Source: CAINVV01 sp037140615 (lineage in GTDB: Bacteria; Bacteroidota; Bacteroidia; Bacteroidales; Prolixibacteraceae). Taken from it: a stretch of 40,421 nt of DNA. Positions 7,425 to 15,163 of this stretch are shown here, piece by piece. A program made the translations under genes and the position numbers. The DNA lies in the NCBI GenBank assembly GCA_037140615.1, contig JBAXED010000032.1, forward strand, positions 1 through 40,421, written 5' to 3'. The notes under the pieces are model-generated. The model was not told where the DNA came from, made no database searches, and saw nothing but the letters and a program-made list of their open reading frames with translations. Each line of letters starts with the position of its first letter. Positions within the stretch are counted from its first letter, which is position 1.

Positions 7425-8246
7425 TCAGAATAAACTCAACTGATCTTCCTTCATCGGATGAAAAGTACCAATAATAATAAAAGGATTTGGAGCTACTAAA
7501 TGAAAGTTGCGTGTTGTACCCAAATAAAAATACAAATCTTTGGTTCTCGCAAAGTCATCGAAATATTTCTTTCTGACATCAGCACAAGCTTTTTGTTCGT
7601 TCCCATCGTGATGTTTCAAACAGTTCCAAAAAAGCTGACCAGTTTCCCAGTCCTCAATCATTAAGGTACTTTTGCGGCCATTATCGTCTAAAAATATAAA
7701 GGAAAATTTAAAGGGTAACTTGTTTACAACTTCAAAAGGATTATCGGAATCAACAAATAATTTGAGTTGTAATGCCTTTGCTTTTAGATTGGAAAGTTTT
7801 GTTTTATCCCATTCCCTTTCAACGGGTTCAGAAATAAAATCGAGTATTTGTGTCGGTTTAAATACCGCCAGAGAAGTTCGTTTTGAATCGTCTTTAGCAT
7901 CGGCAATCAATGTGTCGAGGTTGGTATAAACATTCTTTAAAACGATTTCTTTGCGAAGTTGCCAATTGTTTGTAGTATCTAAATGACCAACTATATCAAA
8001 GGCATTCTCAATGGAATATGGGCGATGGCTTTCGGGGCGGAAATCAGAGACGTTGCGGATTAAATCTATTTCAACCCAATCGTATTTTTTATATTGTTTG
8101 TCGTAATCAAGTTTACGGAAGGGAATGGGATAAATGCGGACCCATGTTCCATCTTCCCGGAAACCGGCAGTACAAACGAGTTCATCGTATTTGGAAGCTA
8201 AAGTTGGATAAGTTTTAACGGCAATGAGAACCTTAGTTTTTGCCAT
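7425..8246 (-). CDS. Uncharacterised protein, third gene of the restriction-modification/DUF488 operon
   Basis: A 273-aa soluble protein that I cannot assign to a named family. The N-terminal part has MAKTKVLIAVKTYPTLASKY, then VCTAGFREDGTWVRIYPIPF (residues 24-43) and KKYDWVEID. This arrangement suggests a small beta-barrel (OB- or PUA-like) domain, but that is inference. The C-terminal half has IEDWETGQLFWNCLKHHDG and DLYFYLGTTRNFHLVAPN. The end, PMKEDQLSLF, resembles the QxSLF-type tails that some proteins use to bind the sliding clamp. No membrane segment or signal peptide. It starts 1 nt after the DUF488 gene stops, so translation is very likely coupled, and its job is probably tied to the DUF488 protein and the upstream type IIG enzyme. 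Confidence 0.85.
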   Translation of the reverse strand: MAKTKVLIAVKTYPTLASKYDELVCTAGFREDGTWVRIYPIPFRKLDYDKQYKKYDWVEIDLIRNVSDFRPESHRPYSIENAFDIVGHLDTTNNWQLRKEIVLKNVYTNLDTLIADAKDDSKRTSLAVFKPTQILDFISEPVEREWDKTKLSNLKAKALQLKLFVDSDNPFEVVNKLPFKFSFIFLDDNGRKSTLMIEDWETGQLFWNCLKHHDGNEQKACADVRKKYFDDFARTKDLYFYLGTTRNFHLVAPNPFIIIGTFHPMKEDQLSLF

Positions 8247-8247
8247 T

Positions 8248-9132
8248 TTACAGGTGTTTCAATTCGTAGGCAAACAATGGGTGTTTTACTATTGCATCGG
8301 CTAGATGCGTTCTATGGCATTGGCAGATATTGGCTTCAAAACAAGTTAGGGCAATCCGTTTGTGTTTGATTAACAAGTCCATTATTTTATCTTGATAAAC
8401 ATTTGTTTTCGTCAATACATCGGTACGGTACTGCAAAAAAAGTTTATCGTAATCCGTTTGTGTATTTAATTCCTGGCGTTTATCCGAATCAATACCCAGT
8501 TGCGGAATATGCACAAATTCGATTCCGACACCATTACATGCGGCTTGAAGTTGAGATTTACTGAATCCAAACTTCATGCTGAAGGAGTTCTTACGAACAT
8601 CACACAATACTCTCACATCATTGGCAATTAGCTTGTTGATATATTCTTCAAGACTCACGCCTTCGTAACCAATCGTAAAAAGAATCGTTTTGTTCAATTG
8701 GGGTTTAGCTTCAACTACCTTTCGATACATATCGGCTGAAAGCATTTCTTTCGCAACCAAACTGTTGATGGCCAATTCCGGGTATTTTTCATAGGTAATT
8801 CGAATAAGCTCATCTTTTGTCTTATTCCCGTATATCTGTTTGATAAAGCGAATCGTATGACGGTCTATCTCCTTAATCCCGGACAAATAGAATTCAGCAT
8901 CTGTTTTTACCCAATCATTGCACTGCATGACTACCTGGTTGTATTTGGCCATGGTTTGCAGGTCGGCTGTTGCCTGAAACGAATAACAACCGTATTTATA
9001 GGGTACAAAATGGAAATCAGGTTTCAACTGATGTTTGCACACCAGCATTAATAGCTTTTGCAAGCTTATTTTATCAAGTTTGTTGTCGAACGCCTCCAAT
9101 AGGGCCAGCAATATTTTGCGACGATAATACAT
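8248..9132 (-). CDS. Panacea/SocA-like N-terminus fused to a DUF488 domain
   Basis: A 294-aa two-part protein. Residues 1-65 (KISLQKLLMLV, FVPYKYGCYSF) resemble the KLQKLLYL...PYKYGPYS pattern of Panacea/SocA-like domains known from toxin-antitoxin and phage-related proteins; this match is tentative. Residues 148-285 are a DUF488 domain: TIGYEG (153-158), CDVRKNSFS (177-185), HIPQLG (208-213) and CFEANICQCHR (264-274), the last with the family's conserved Cys/Glu and CHR. The biochemical role of DUF488 is not settled; the Cys and His could bind metal or be catalytic. It lies 28 nt after the type IIG gene and 1 nt before the 273-aa gene, so it is almost certainly part of their operon. Plausible roles are an accessory nuclease, regulator or antitoxin-like partner. 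Confidence 0.85.
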   Translation of the reverse strand: MYYRRKILLALLEAFDNKLDKISLQKLLMLVCKHQLKPDFHFVPYKYGCYSFQATADLQTMAKYNQVVMQCNDWVKTDAEFYLSGIKEIDRHTIRFIKQIYGNKTKDELIRITYEKYPELAINSLVAKEMLSADMYRKVVEAKPQLNKTILFTIGYEGVSLEEYINKLIANDVRVLCDVRKNSFSMKFGFSKSQLQAACNGVGIEFVHIPQLGIDSDKRQELNTQTDYDKLFLQYRTDVLTKTNVYQDKIMDLLIKHKRIALTCFEANICQCHRTHLADAIVKHPLFAYELKHL

Positions 9133-9160
9133 ATTGCAAATTTAACCTTTTTGCAGCAAT

Positions 9161-12100
9161 TTATTTGCCTTCCACTATCCTGATTTCCTCCTCGGTTAAG
9201 CCGTAAAGCTGGTAGACCAGGCGGTCGATTTCAGACTCGAGGGCAGTGGTGTCGGAGTTGGGGTCATTTTTCTTTGCATAAATTAAATTATCAACCAAAT
9301 CGATGATCTCCTTTTGATTAATCATTGCGGAAGGAATAGGAATTTGGCCAAAATATTTCCAAATTAATTGGTAGCCGTTTTGAATGGCAGTGCAGTATTT
9401 AGATATAAGCCACCATCCCATTTTTGAGTTTAGCAAACCAAGTAGAAATTTATCATCAGAAGGAATAATCCACATTGAATTATTACAGTATTGGTTGCTT
9501 TCATCATAAATAAAACAGGGTTTAACCTGCAAAACCTGATACATTATTTTGGGTTTCTCAAACTCCTGATAATAATCGCAAGCCCTCAATTCCCACCAAA
9601 AATCTCCCTTATCTGTCCTCTTTTCAGCCCTGTCTTTGAATTGCAGCAAATGTCTGGCAATAGCAGGAAAAGTTTGTTTGAACCATTGCCAAGCTTCTTC
9701 GTAAGGCATAACACCATAGCGGGGTGTTGGTTCATCGAGATGTTTGGGATGATTAGTTGGCAAATTTCTTTTGATCGTATATCCTTTTGGAACCAAAATC
9801 AACCAATTTTCGGCCTTTGATCCGGCATAAGCTTTGATATTCCTGCCCAGCAAAAATGGCTTTATCAAAATCTCTGAATTTATATCTTCCAAAATCAAAC
9901 GGTCTTTGATTTCATTATCGATCAAAAAAGCTTCAGTAAGTGCTGTTTTGATTCCATAATAGGCATAACCATCAATATAATCACTTAAGGTTTGTGATGC
10001 ATTTCTAATTCTCTTTAAAATAGATCGCTCCGACCCAGAAGAAATCACCCACGTATCTTCTTCTAATCCAATAATTGACATTTCAGAAGATACAGATTTC
10101 GTATACTCTTCAAAAGATTTAGCAAACTGCAAAGTTTTTATTTTGACTGATTTAAAAAATTTGGATGAAATTTCTTTTGATGCATTCAAAATACAAGGAT
10201 AGGTGGTTGCTTCATCGAAAACTTGCAAATCGCCAAAATCGACCAATGATTGAATGTTGTTGTTCAGGAAAAACTGGCGCAATGGTTTGCCATATCCTGC
10301 CTGCATCCATTTGTTCGGCATAATGTAACAAAAGTGACCTGATTTTTTAAGTAACTCGAATCCTCTTTCCACGAAAAACACATACAAATCTGCAGTCCCA
10401 GAATAGGTTGTATATGACTTTTGTAAATAATTCTTTTGGTTCCTTATCTCTTCTTGCCGGATATACGGCGGATTCCCAATCACCACATCAAACCCCACAA
10501 AATCCCCATCCACGTTCAGCACTTCCGGAAACTCAAACCGCCATTCGAAGGCATTTTCGTAAATCTTGTTGCTGCGCACCTCCTCCAGTTCGGTTTCGAG
10601 GGAGATGATCGTGTCTGTCTTGCTTATTACCTGTTTATCCCAAACGGCTTTCTCTGCTTTGGTGCGGTCGAACAGGGTGGTTTGGGTGGTGAGGGCAAAC
10701 AGCTCGCCTTTGGCCAGGTTGAGCTTGACGATCCGCTTGTCGTTGCCGGCAATGTCACTTTCGAAATCGCCTTTGATTTTGGCAATCAACTGCTCCATCG
10801 CCCGCTTCTCCTCCTTGCTTTTGGCATTACGGTAAGTCATCACGGCGATGCGGTACATCTCGATGGTCCACTTGCTACTTTTGAGGGCCTTCTTGAGGTC
10901 GGCATCCAGGGCATAGCGGCTGATGAGCGAGTTGCCGCATTTGATGTTGATGTCGATATTGGGCAAGGTTTCCAGCTCTAATTGCGGAGACTCCCGGCCG
11001 GGCGTCTGTACAGATGAATCGGAAGATTTGTAATAGGCATTTTTCAGCAGTTCGATCCAGAGGCGGAGGCGACAGATTTTCACCGAATTAGGGTTGATGT
11101 CGACCCCAAAGAGGCAGTTTTCGATGAGGATTTGCTTCTCATGAAAAAGCGTTTCCTGGATGCGCTGGCTCTCCTTGTTGTTGGGATTGTAACCGAACAG
11201 CTGACCATCATCGTCCGTCACAATCAATTCATCATTTTCGACAGTAACGTGGTAGTCGCGAAGGGTTTTCCCGGTGCGGTCGCGCAGAATCTTGAGCTCA
11301 CTTTTGATGGCGATGATCTCGTTCAGTGCAGATACCAAGAAGTGCCCGGACCCGACGGCAGGATCACAAATTTTCAGACTGTTGATGACTTCGTTGGCCT
11401 GATCCTTCGTGAAGTCGCGGCCCACAGCATCATAGACGTCCTCTATACCTGTCAGGTCTTTAAAACCTGTCAGGTGTGAGCCCGCCTCGTTGAATTTCTG
11501 CACCACCGCCCGGCGAATGGTTTCGCGACACATGTACATCGTAATAAATCCGGGGGTAAAGAACGATCCATCCTTGTATCCGTTGATTTTTTCAAAGATC
11601 AAGCCTAGCACAGAGGCATTGATGAGGCGTTTGTTCTCTTCCTGGATCTCTTCGCTGCCCTCGCTGGCGAAATCGTACGCATTGAGGAATTCGAAGAGGT
11701 ATTCGATGGTGAGGAGTCCGCCTGTGCGCTTGCTTCCTGAGTTGTCTTTGATAACCGTAGAAGAAAGGAGTGGCAGCTTGCTATCTTTCAGCTGACTGAT
11801 AAACAGACAGGAATGTTCTATCCCGGTAGGCTCGAACAACGAACTGTTGAGATAGGGAACATTGGCAAATTGCTTCTTTACCTCTTCATTGCGCTCGTAA
11901 GGTTTGCGGGCCAGAACAGAGAAGAAAAGGTTGTTCAGATCGTCAAAATTTTGAACTTTTTCTTGGTGCAAAAAGGCAAAAGTCTTGTCGCCTTTGTGGT
12001 ATTTGATCAGTTGCGCTTCGAGCAATTTAAGAAACAATATCCGGTTCATCCAGGTAATCGATAACTCCAAAGCCACATTAAAAAGCCGTTCTGCGTTGGT

Positions 12101-13030
12101 TTCGCCAAATTGGGAAGGCTTTTCCAGCCGCGAGATCTTGTCGAGGTTGTCGAGTTGAAAAATGGCACTTTCCAGCAATGAAGCGGAATTTCGCTCTCCC
12201 TCTTTCTTGCGTTGAATGAGTTTTTTGCCACCCTCTTTGGTTTCTGTCAGTCCGATGATATGTAAAAGCTCCGTATAGAAGGTCTTGTCGAGGCTGTTGC
12301 TGTCGTTGGCAAACGGAAGTTTAAGGAGATGCTCTGGAGAAAGCAGTTTGTAAAGAGCAATCAGAATGTTGTCGTCCTTTTTGTCTGCATTGCGCAAGGG
12401 CTGATTGTACTCCCGGATATCGAAGTAGGTAAAGGTGATTTCGTGCCGTATGGCTTCGATGGCAGGCATCGCGACATTTTTGTAGAAGAAATCGGTGGTA
12501 TTGCCCGACAGACGGCATTCCTCGAAGTCGATAAATTGTTTGACAAGGCTTTTGTTTTGGGTAAACTCTTTTTCAAAAAGAGTGGCATCAAAAATGAACC
12601 ACTCATAAATATTGGTAGCAACGAGCTGCTTAATTTCCAGGTTCTTTGCCGTAATACGCTCCCGTAAATAGTACAGAACTAGCTCCTGAAAAGCTTTGGA
12701 ATTGATGTTGCCAGGCGTCATCATCTCCGTCTTGTTGGAAGGCTTCTTGGCCTCAATGATCACACCAACGCTACTCCCCGGATTCAGGGCATTGTGAATG
12801 ACCAGGTCGTTGCGGCCTTTGGTATTGATAAAATGTGCAGGACCGTACCATGTGTTTTTAAGAAAATCAGAAACAAGGTTCTTGTGAAATTCTTCGGATT
12901 CTTTTTCGTTGATTTTATCCAGCAAGCCAATCAGGTTGATCTTAAATAACTCTATCTCCCTTCTGCTGGTTTTCACCTTCAGAAATGCTTTGTTTAAGGC
13001 TTTTCGGGGTTTAAGAATGTTTAGATCCAT
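9161..13030 (-). CDS. Type IIG-like restriction-modification enzyme (Eco57I/PglX-like N6-adenine methyltransferase with nuclease domain)
   Basis: A 1289-aa protein predicted to methylate adenine N6 and probably cut DNA from one polypeptide. A PD-(D/E)xK-like nuclease signature is at the N-terminus: GRNDLVIHN with D75 and VIIEAKKP with E93 and K95. The gamma-type methyltransferase has motif I DPAVGSGHF (556-564), FGVDINPNSV (641-650) and the catalytic NPPY (853-856). The last 430 residues are a likely target-recognition region. I chose ATG at 13028-13030 over GTG at 13037-13039, since similarity starts at MDLNILKPRK. No BREX or separate restriction genes are nearby, so a solitary PglX is less likely than type IIG. 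Two ACCTGTCAGGT repeats are embedded in frame before motif I, and base composition changes just before the NPPY codons. It heads a three-gene operon. Confidence 0.93.
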   Translation of the reverse strand: MDLNILKPRKALNKAFLKVKTSRREIELFKINLIGLLDKINEKESEEFHKNLVSDFLKNTWYGPAHFINTKGRNDLVIHNALNPGSSVGVIIEAKKPSNKTEMMTPGNINSKAFQELVLYYLRERITAKNLEIKQLVATNIYEWFIFDATLFEKEFTQNKSLVKQFIDFEECRLSGNTTDFFYKNVAMPAIEAIRHEITFTYFDIREYNQPLRNADKKDDNILIALYKLLSPEHLLKLPFANDSNSLDKTFYTELLHIIGLTETKEGGKKLIQRKKEGERNSASLLESAIFQLDNLDKISRLEKPSQFGETNAERLFNVALELSITWMNRILFLKLLEAQLIKYHKGDKTFAFLHQEKVQNFDDLNNLFFSVLARKPYERNEEVKKQFANVPYLNSSLFEPTGIEHSCLFISQLKDSKLPLLSSTVIKDNSGSKRTGGLLTIEYLFEFLNAYDFASEGSEEIQEENKRLINASVLGLIFEKINGYKDGSFFTPGFITMYMCRETIRRAVVQKFNEAGSHLTGFKDLTGIEDVYDAVGRDFTKDQANEVINSLKICDPAVGSGHFLVSALNEIIAIKSELKILRDRTGKTLRDYHVTVENDELIVTDDDGQLFGYNPNNKESQRIQETLFHEKQILIENCLFGVDINPNSVKICRLRLWIELLKNAYYKSSDSSVQTPGRESPQLELETLPNIDINIKCGNSLISRYALDADLKKALKSSKWTIEMYRIAVMTYRNAKSKEEKRAMEQLIAKIKGDFESDIAGNDKRIVKLNLAKGELFALTTQTTLFDRTKAEKAVWDKQVISKTDTIISLETELEEVRSNKIYENAFEWRFEFPEVLNVDGDFVGFDVVIGNPPYIRQEEIRNQKNYLQKSYTTYSGTADLYVFFVERGFELLKKSGHFCYIMPNKWMQAGYGKPLRQFFLNNNIQSLVDFGDLQVFDEATTYPCILNASKEISSKFFKSVKIKTLQFAKSFEEYTKSVSSEMSIIGLEEDTWVISSGSERSILKRIRNASQTLSDYIDGYAYYGIKTALTEAFLIDNEIKDRLILEDINSEILIKPFLLGRNIKAYAGSKAENWLILVPKGYTIKRNLPTNHPKHLDEPTPRYGVMPYEEAWQWFKQTFPAIARHLLQFKDRAEKRTDKGDFWWELRACDYYQEFEKPKIMYQVLQVKPCFIYDESNQYCNNSMWIIPSDDKFLLGLLNSKMGWWLISKYCTAIQNGYQLIWKYFGQIPIPSAMINQKEIIDLVDNLIYAKKNDPNSDTTALESEIDRLVYQLYGLTEEEIRIVEGK
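11447..11475. repeat. In-frame ACCTGTCAGGT direct repeat inside the type IIG gene
   Basis: ACCTGTCAGGT occurs at 11447-11457 and again at 11465-11475, a period of 18 nt, or six codons. Each copy is palindromic except for its centre base. The copies encode the peptide HLTGFKDLTGIED upstream of methyltransferase motif I. I recall similar AACCTGTCAGGTT-type palindromes as dispersed elements in Bacteroidota intergenic DNA; here one seems to have become coding sequence. Confidence 0.75.
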
Positions 13031-13110
13031 CACGGCCACCCAGGTTTTTGGTTGGCTAAATATACTAAAAAAGACAGAATGAAATCTGGAGTCAGGAGTT
13101 CCCGTTTGTT

Positions 13111-13142
13111 AACTCTCAACTTTCAACTCTCAACTCTCAACT
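13111..13142. repeat. 7-nt tandem array AACTCTC (4.5 units)
   Basis: The units are AACTCTC, AACTTTC, AACTCTC, AACTCTC and AACT. The array sits between the start of the type IIG gene and the stop of the DUF3078 gene, and its last two bases lie within that TAG stop codon. It marks the right edge of the accessory island. Confidence 0.85.
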
Positions 13143-15108
13143 AAAACTTATAATTAAACCCTATCGTAAATAACTCCTTGAACTGCCACTTGGCTTCCTG
13201 TGCGATCTGCTTACCGGTCTCGTCCTTAATCGGAAATTTGACGTTGTAGTCATAGATAACCTGCGTCATCACCCGGCTGCTGATTCGCTGCGTTACTTGC
13301 AACACGAGTGTTTGTTCCCAGTCTATGTTAAATCTCTGGAAAGGATAATTGTAGTTGTTGAAGATCTCGGCACGGGTATCGTAAATAATATTCTCGATGA
13401 TCGGATAATGCCAGTTTAGCTTTACAATCGCACCAGGTTCCCAGTTTCGCTTCTTGCCCGGATCAAGTCCGAAATTGACCGGATTAATCAATGCGGTATC
13501 CCTCACAAAAGTTGTTTTCGAAGTTAGCGGGGAGAGAAGAAGGGAGAAATTCTTGTTGGGTTTATAATCCATACCCAAAGAGAAAGTCAGGTAACCGGGC
13601 GCCATAAAAGCGGATATTGGATTCACTTTATCAGGATATTTGTATCCCCTGGCCATCTGTGTCCTGAAATTCATTTCTGCAGAATAATACCATTTCTTCA
13701 CAGCGGATAGTCCCACCCTCGACTGAATTTCCAACTTATCATCATTTTTTTCCAATCCCCTCGTCTTGGAATTAAAGATGCCCAGCCTGAATTCTGCGAG
13801 GTTCTCCCATTTGAAATTTGCCTTGCTGTAATTGGCCGTATATTTTTCGATCATCAACAAAGACAGCGAGCTTTCACCTCCTTTGGCCCAATTGGACAAC
13901 GATGTCTGGGTAAAACCGACTGTCCCGATTCCATAGAGTTTCCATGGGATCGGATCGAAATGTCTTTGATTGATCTTCTTCAAGTTGCCATCAGGCTTTT
14001 TCTCATGAAAGGTGATCTCCTTTTTCTGCGTTTCCGTAAACCGTAAAAATTTTACTCCATCATCAATCACCATTTTCACCCCACCTTTGCCATTGTTGAA
14101 CAGAACGACGCTGATCGAGTCGTTTTGCTCATTTTTCAGAAAGATGCGCATCGGATTCATGTACTGATTGGCCGTCCAGATTTTGGCCTGCTGACCAGTA
14201 AGGTTTGAAAGCTTAACCAAGGAGGAGTCGGAGGCTGCACGATCGGTCAGGAAACGCAAGGCCATGCGAATGGAGTCGTTGACTTTTGAGATTTCTGATT
14301 CATTGTAAGTATTGAGCAACGCCCTATTTCTTGTTTGGAGATAACCCTTTCTCTGGGTTGCCGCATCCGCGGAATACTGATTAACGAAATTTTCGCGGTA
14401 GCTTTGTATCAGTGAATCCCTTTTGAAAAACAGAATAGAATCATTGTACGACTGGCGGGTCCAATTAAACTGCTTTATCCGCATGGTATCCATCTCAGCA
14501 GGAGTCACGTTGCCCGGAAGTATCACCTTTGACCAGTCTTTATTGAACTTACTGACAAAGCTCAAAGAAAATTTCCTTTCCATACCTGAAAGCATCTCCA
14601 GCGGATTTCCTTCAGGTACCAGGGAAGCCTTTGACAATCCCTCGTTAAGATAGGCATCCGGAACAATGATCAACGTTTTGTGCAAGCTGTCCGAAACTGA
14701 TTTCCGGCGACTCTCCACAAGCCGGTCTATCTCCTCTGCAAAAAGGTACCCGGAAACGACTCTCTTGTTTGGGATATTTTCCGCCTTGCGGTTAAAGATG
14801 ATCGGGATGGAATCCGCTGTTAAGATATGACCCATGTTCGCTACAACCGTATCAATCGGATCATTTTCAGCATAGTTAATAACTCCCTTGATCGGTTTTT
14901 GAAAGGAGTCATTTGTGATAAACCATTCACCAGAACCATTGAAAACCTTTTTCATAAAGGAAAGGCTCCATGATAAGGTATCCTGGATTGAAGTCTGATT
15001 TTTTGATTTTCGCTTAACGGCAGCGTTAAAATCAGTGGCAAAAACGGAATAAGAACAAAGGACAAAAAAGCTGATTGTCAGTAGGCTAATATGTTTTTTA
15101 AGCAGCAT
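13141..15108 (-). CDS. DUF3078 outer-membrane beta-barrel protein
   Basis: A 655-aa exported protein. A signal peptide is evident (MLLKKHISLLTISFFVLCSY, cleavage probably after SVFA). Residues 30-380 form a polar region of unknown role rich in helical Ser/Lys/Asp stretches. From about 390 the C-terminal DUF3078 domain begins with GFTQTSLSNWAKGGESSLS, followed by alternating beta-strands and ending in a terminal aromatic residue (FTIGFNYKF), the usual outer-membrane insertion signal. DUF3078 proteins are Bacteroidota-specific and uncharacterised; the N-terminal half is unusually long for the family as I recall it. It follows the ABC-2 permease by 55 nt on the same strand but may also have its own promoter in that gap. 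Confidence 0.85.
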   Translation of the reverse strand: MLLKKHISLLTISFFVLCSYSVFATDFNAAVKRKSKNQTSIQDTLSWSLSFMKKVFNGSGEWFITNDSFQKPIKGVINYAENDPIDTVVANMGHILTADSIPIIFNRKAENIPNKRVVSGYLFAEEIDRLVESRRKSVSDSLHKTLIIVPDAYLNEGLSKASLVPEGNPLEMLSGMERKFSLSFVSKFNKDWSKVILPGNVTPAEMDTMRIKQFNWTRQSYNDSILFFKRDSLIQSYRENFVNQYSADAATQRKGYLQTRNRALLNTYNESEISKVNDSIRMALRFLTDRAASDSSLVKLSNLTGQQAKIWTANQYMNPMRIFLKNEQNDSISVVLFNNGKGGVKMVIDDGVKFLRFTETQKKEITFHEKKPDGNLKKINQRHFDPIPWKLYGIGTVGFTQTSLSNWAKGGESSLSLLMIEKYTANYSKANFKWENLAEFRLGIFNSKTRGLEKNDDKLEIQSRVGLSAVKKWYYSAEMNFRTQMARGYKYPDKVNPISAFMAPGYLTFSLGMDYKPNKNFSLLLSPLTSKTTFVRDTALINPVNFGLDPGKKRNWEPGAIVKLNWHYPIIENIIYDTRAEIFNNYNYPFQRFNIDWEQTLVLQVTQRISSRVMTQVIYDYNVKFPIKDETGKQIAQEAKWQFKELFTIGFNYKF

Positions 15109-15149
15109 AAAACGTCGAATAGTAGATAGAATCTGATGCCCGAAAGATA

Positions 15150-15157
15150 CAAAAATA
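15150..15157 (-). promoter_or_regulatory. Putative -7 box for the DUF3078 gene
   Basis: TATTTTTG on the minus strand matches TAnnTTTG exactly, 42 nt before the DUF3078 ATG. No clear -33 TTTG is present. If real, the barrel protein can be expressed apart from the efflux operon. Confidence 0.35.
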
Positions 15158-15163
15158 TCAGGA

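Noticed and set aside
7329..7433. Short open frame ending ETDEVLKSWNDTFAGSESE
   Set aside because: It looks protein-like but has no start codon support, is only about 34 codons and overlaps the 3' end of the 273-aa gene; gene debris cannot be told from chance.
9161..13030. BREX PglX methyltransferase
   Set aside because: No pglZ, brxC, brxL or other BREX gene lies nearby, and the N-terminal nuclease-like motif points to type IIG.
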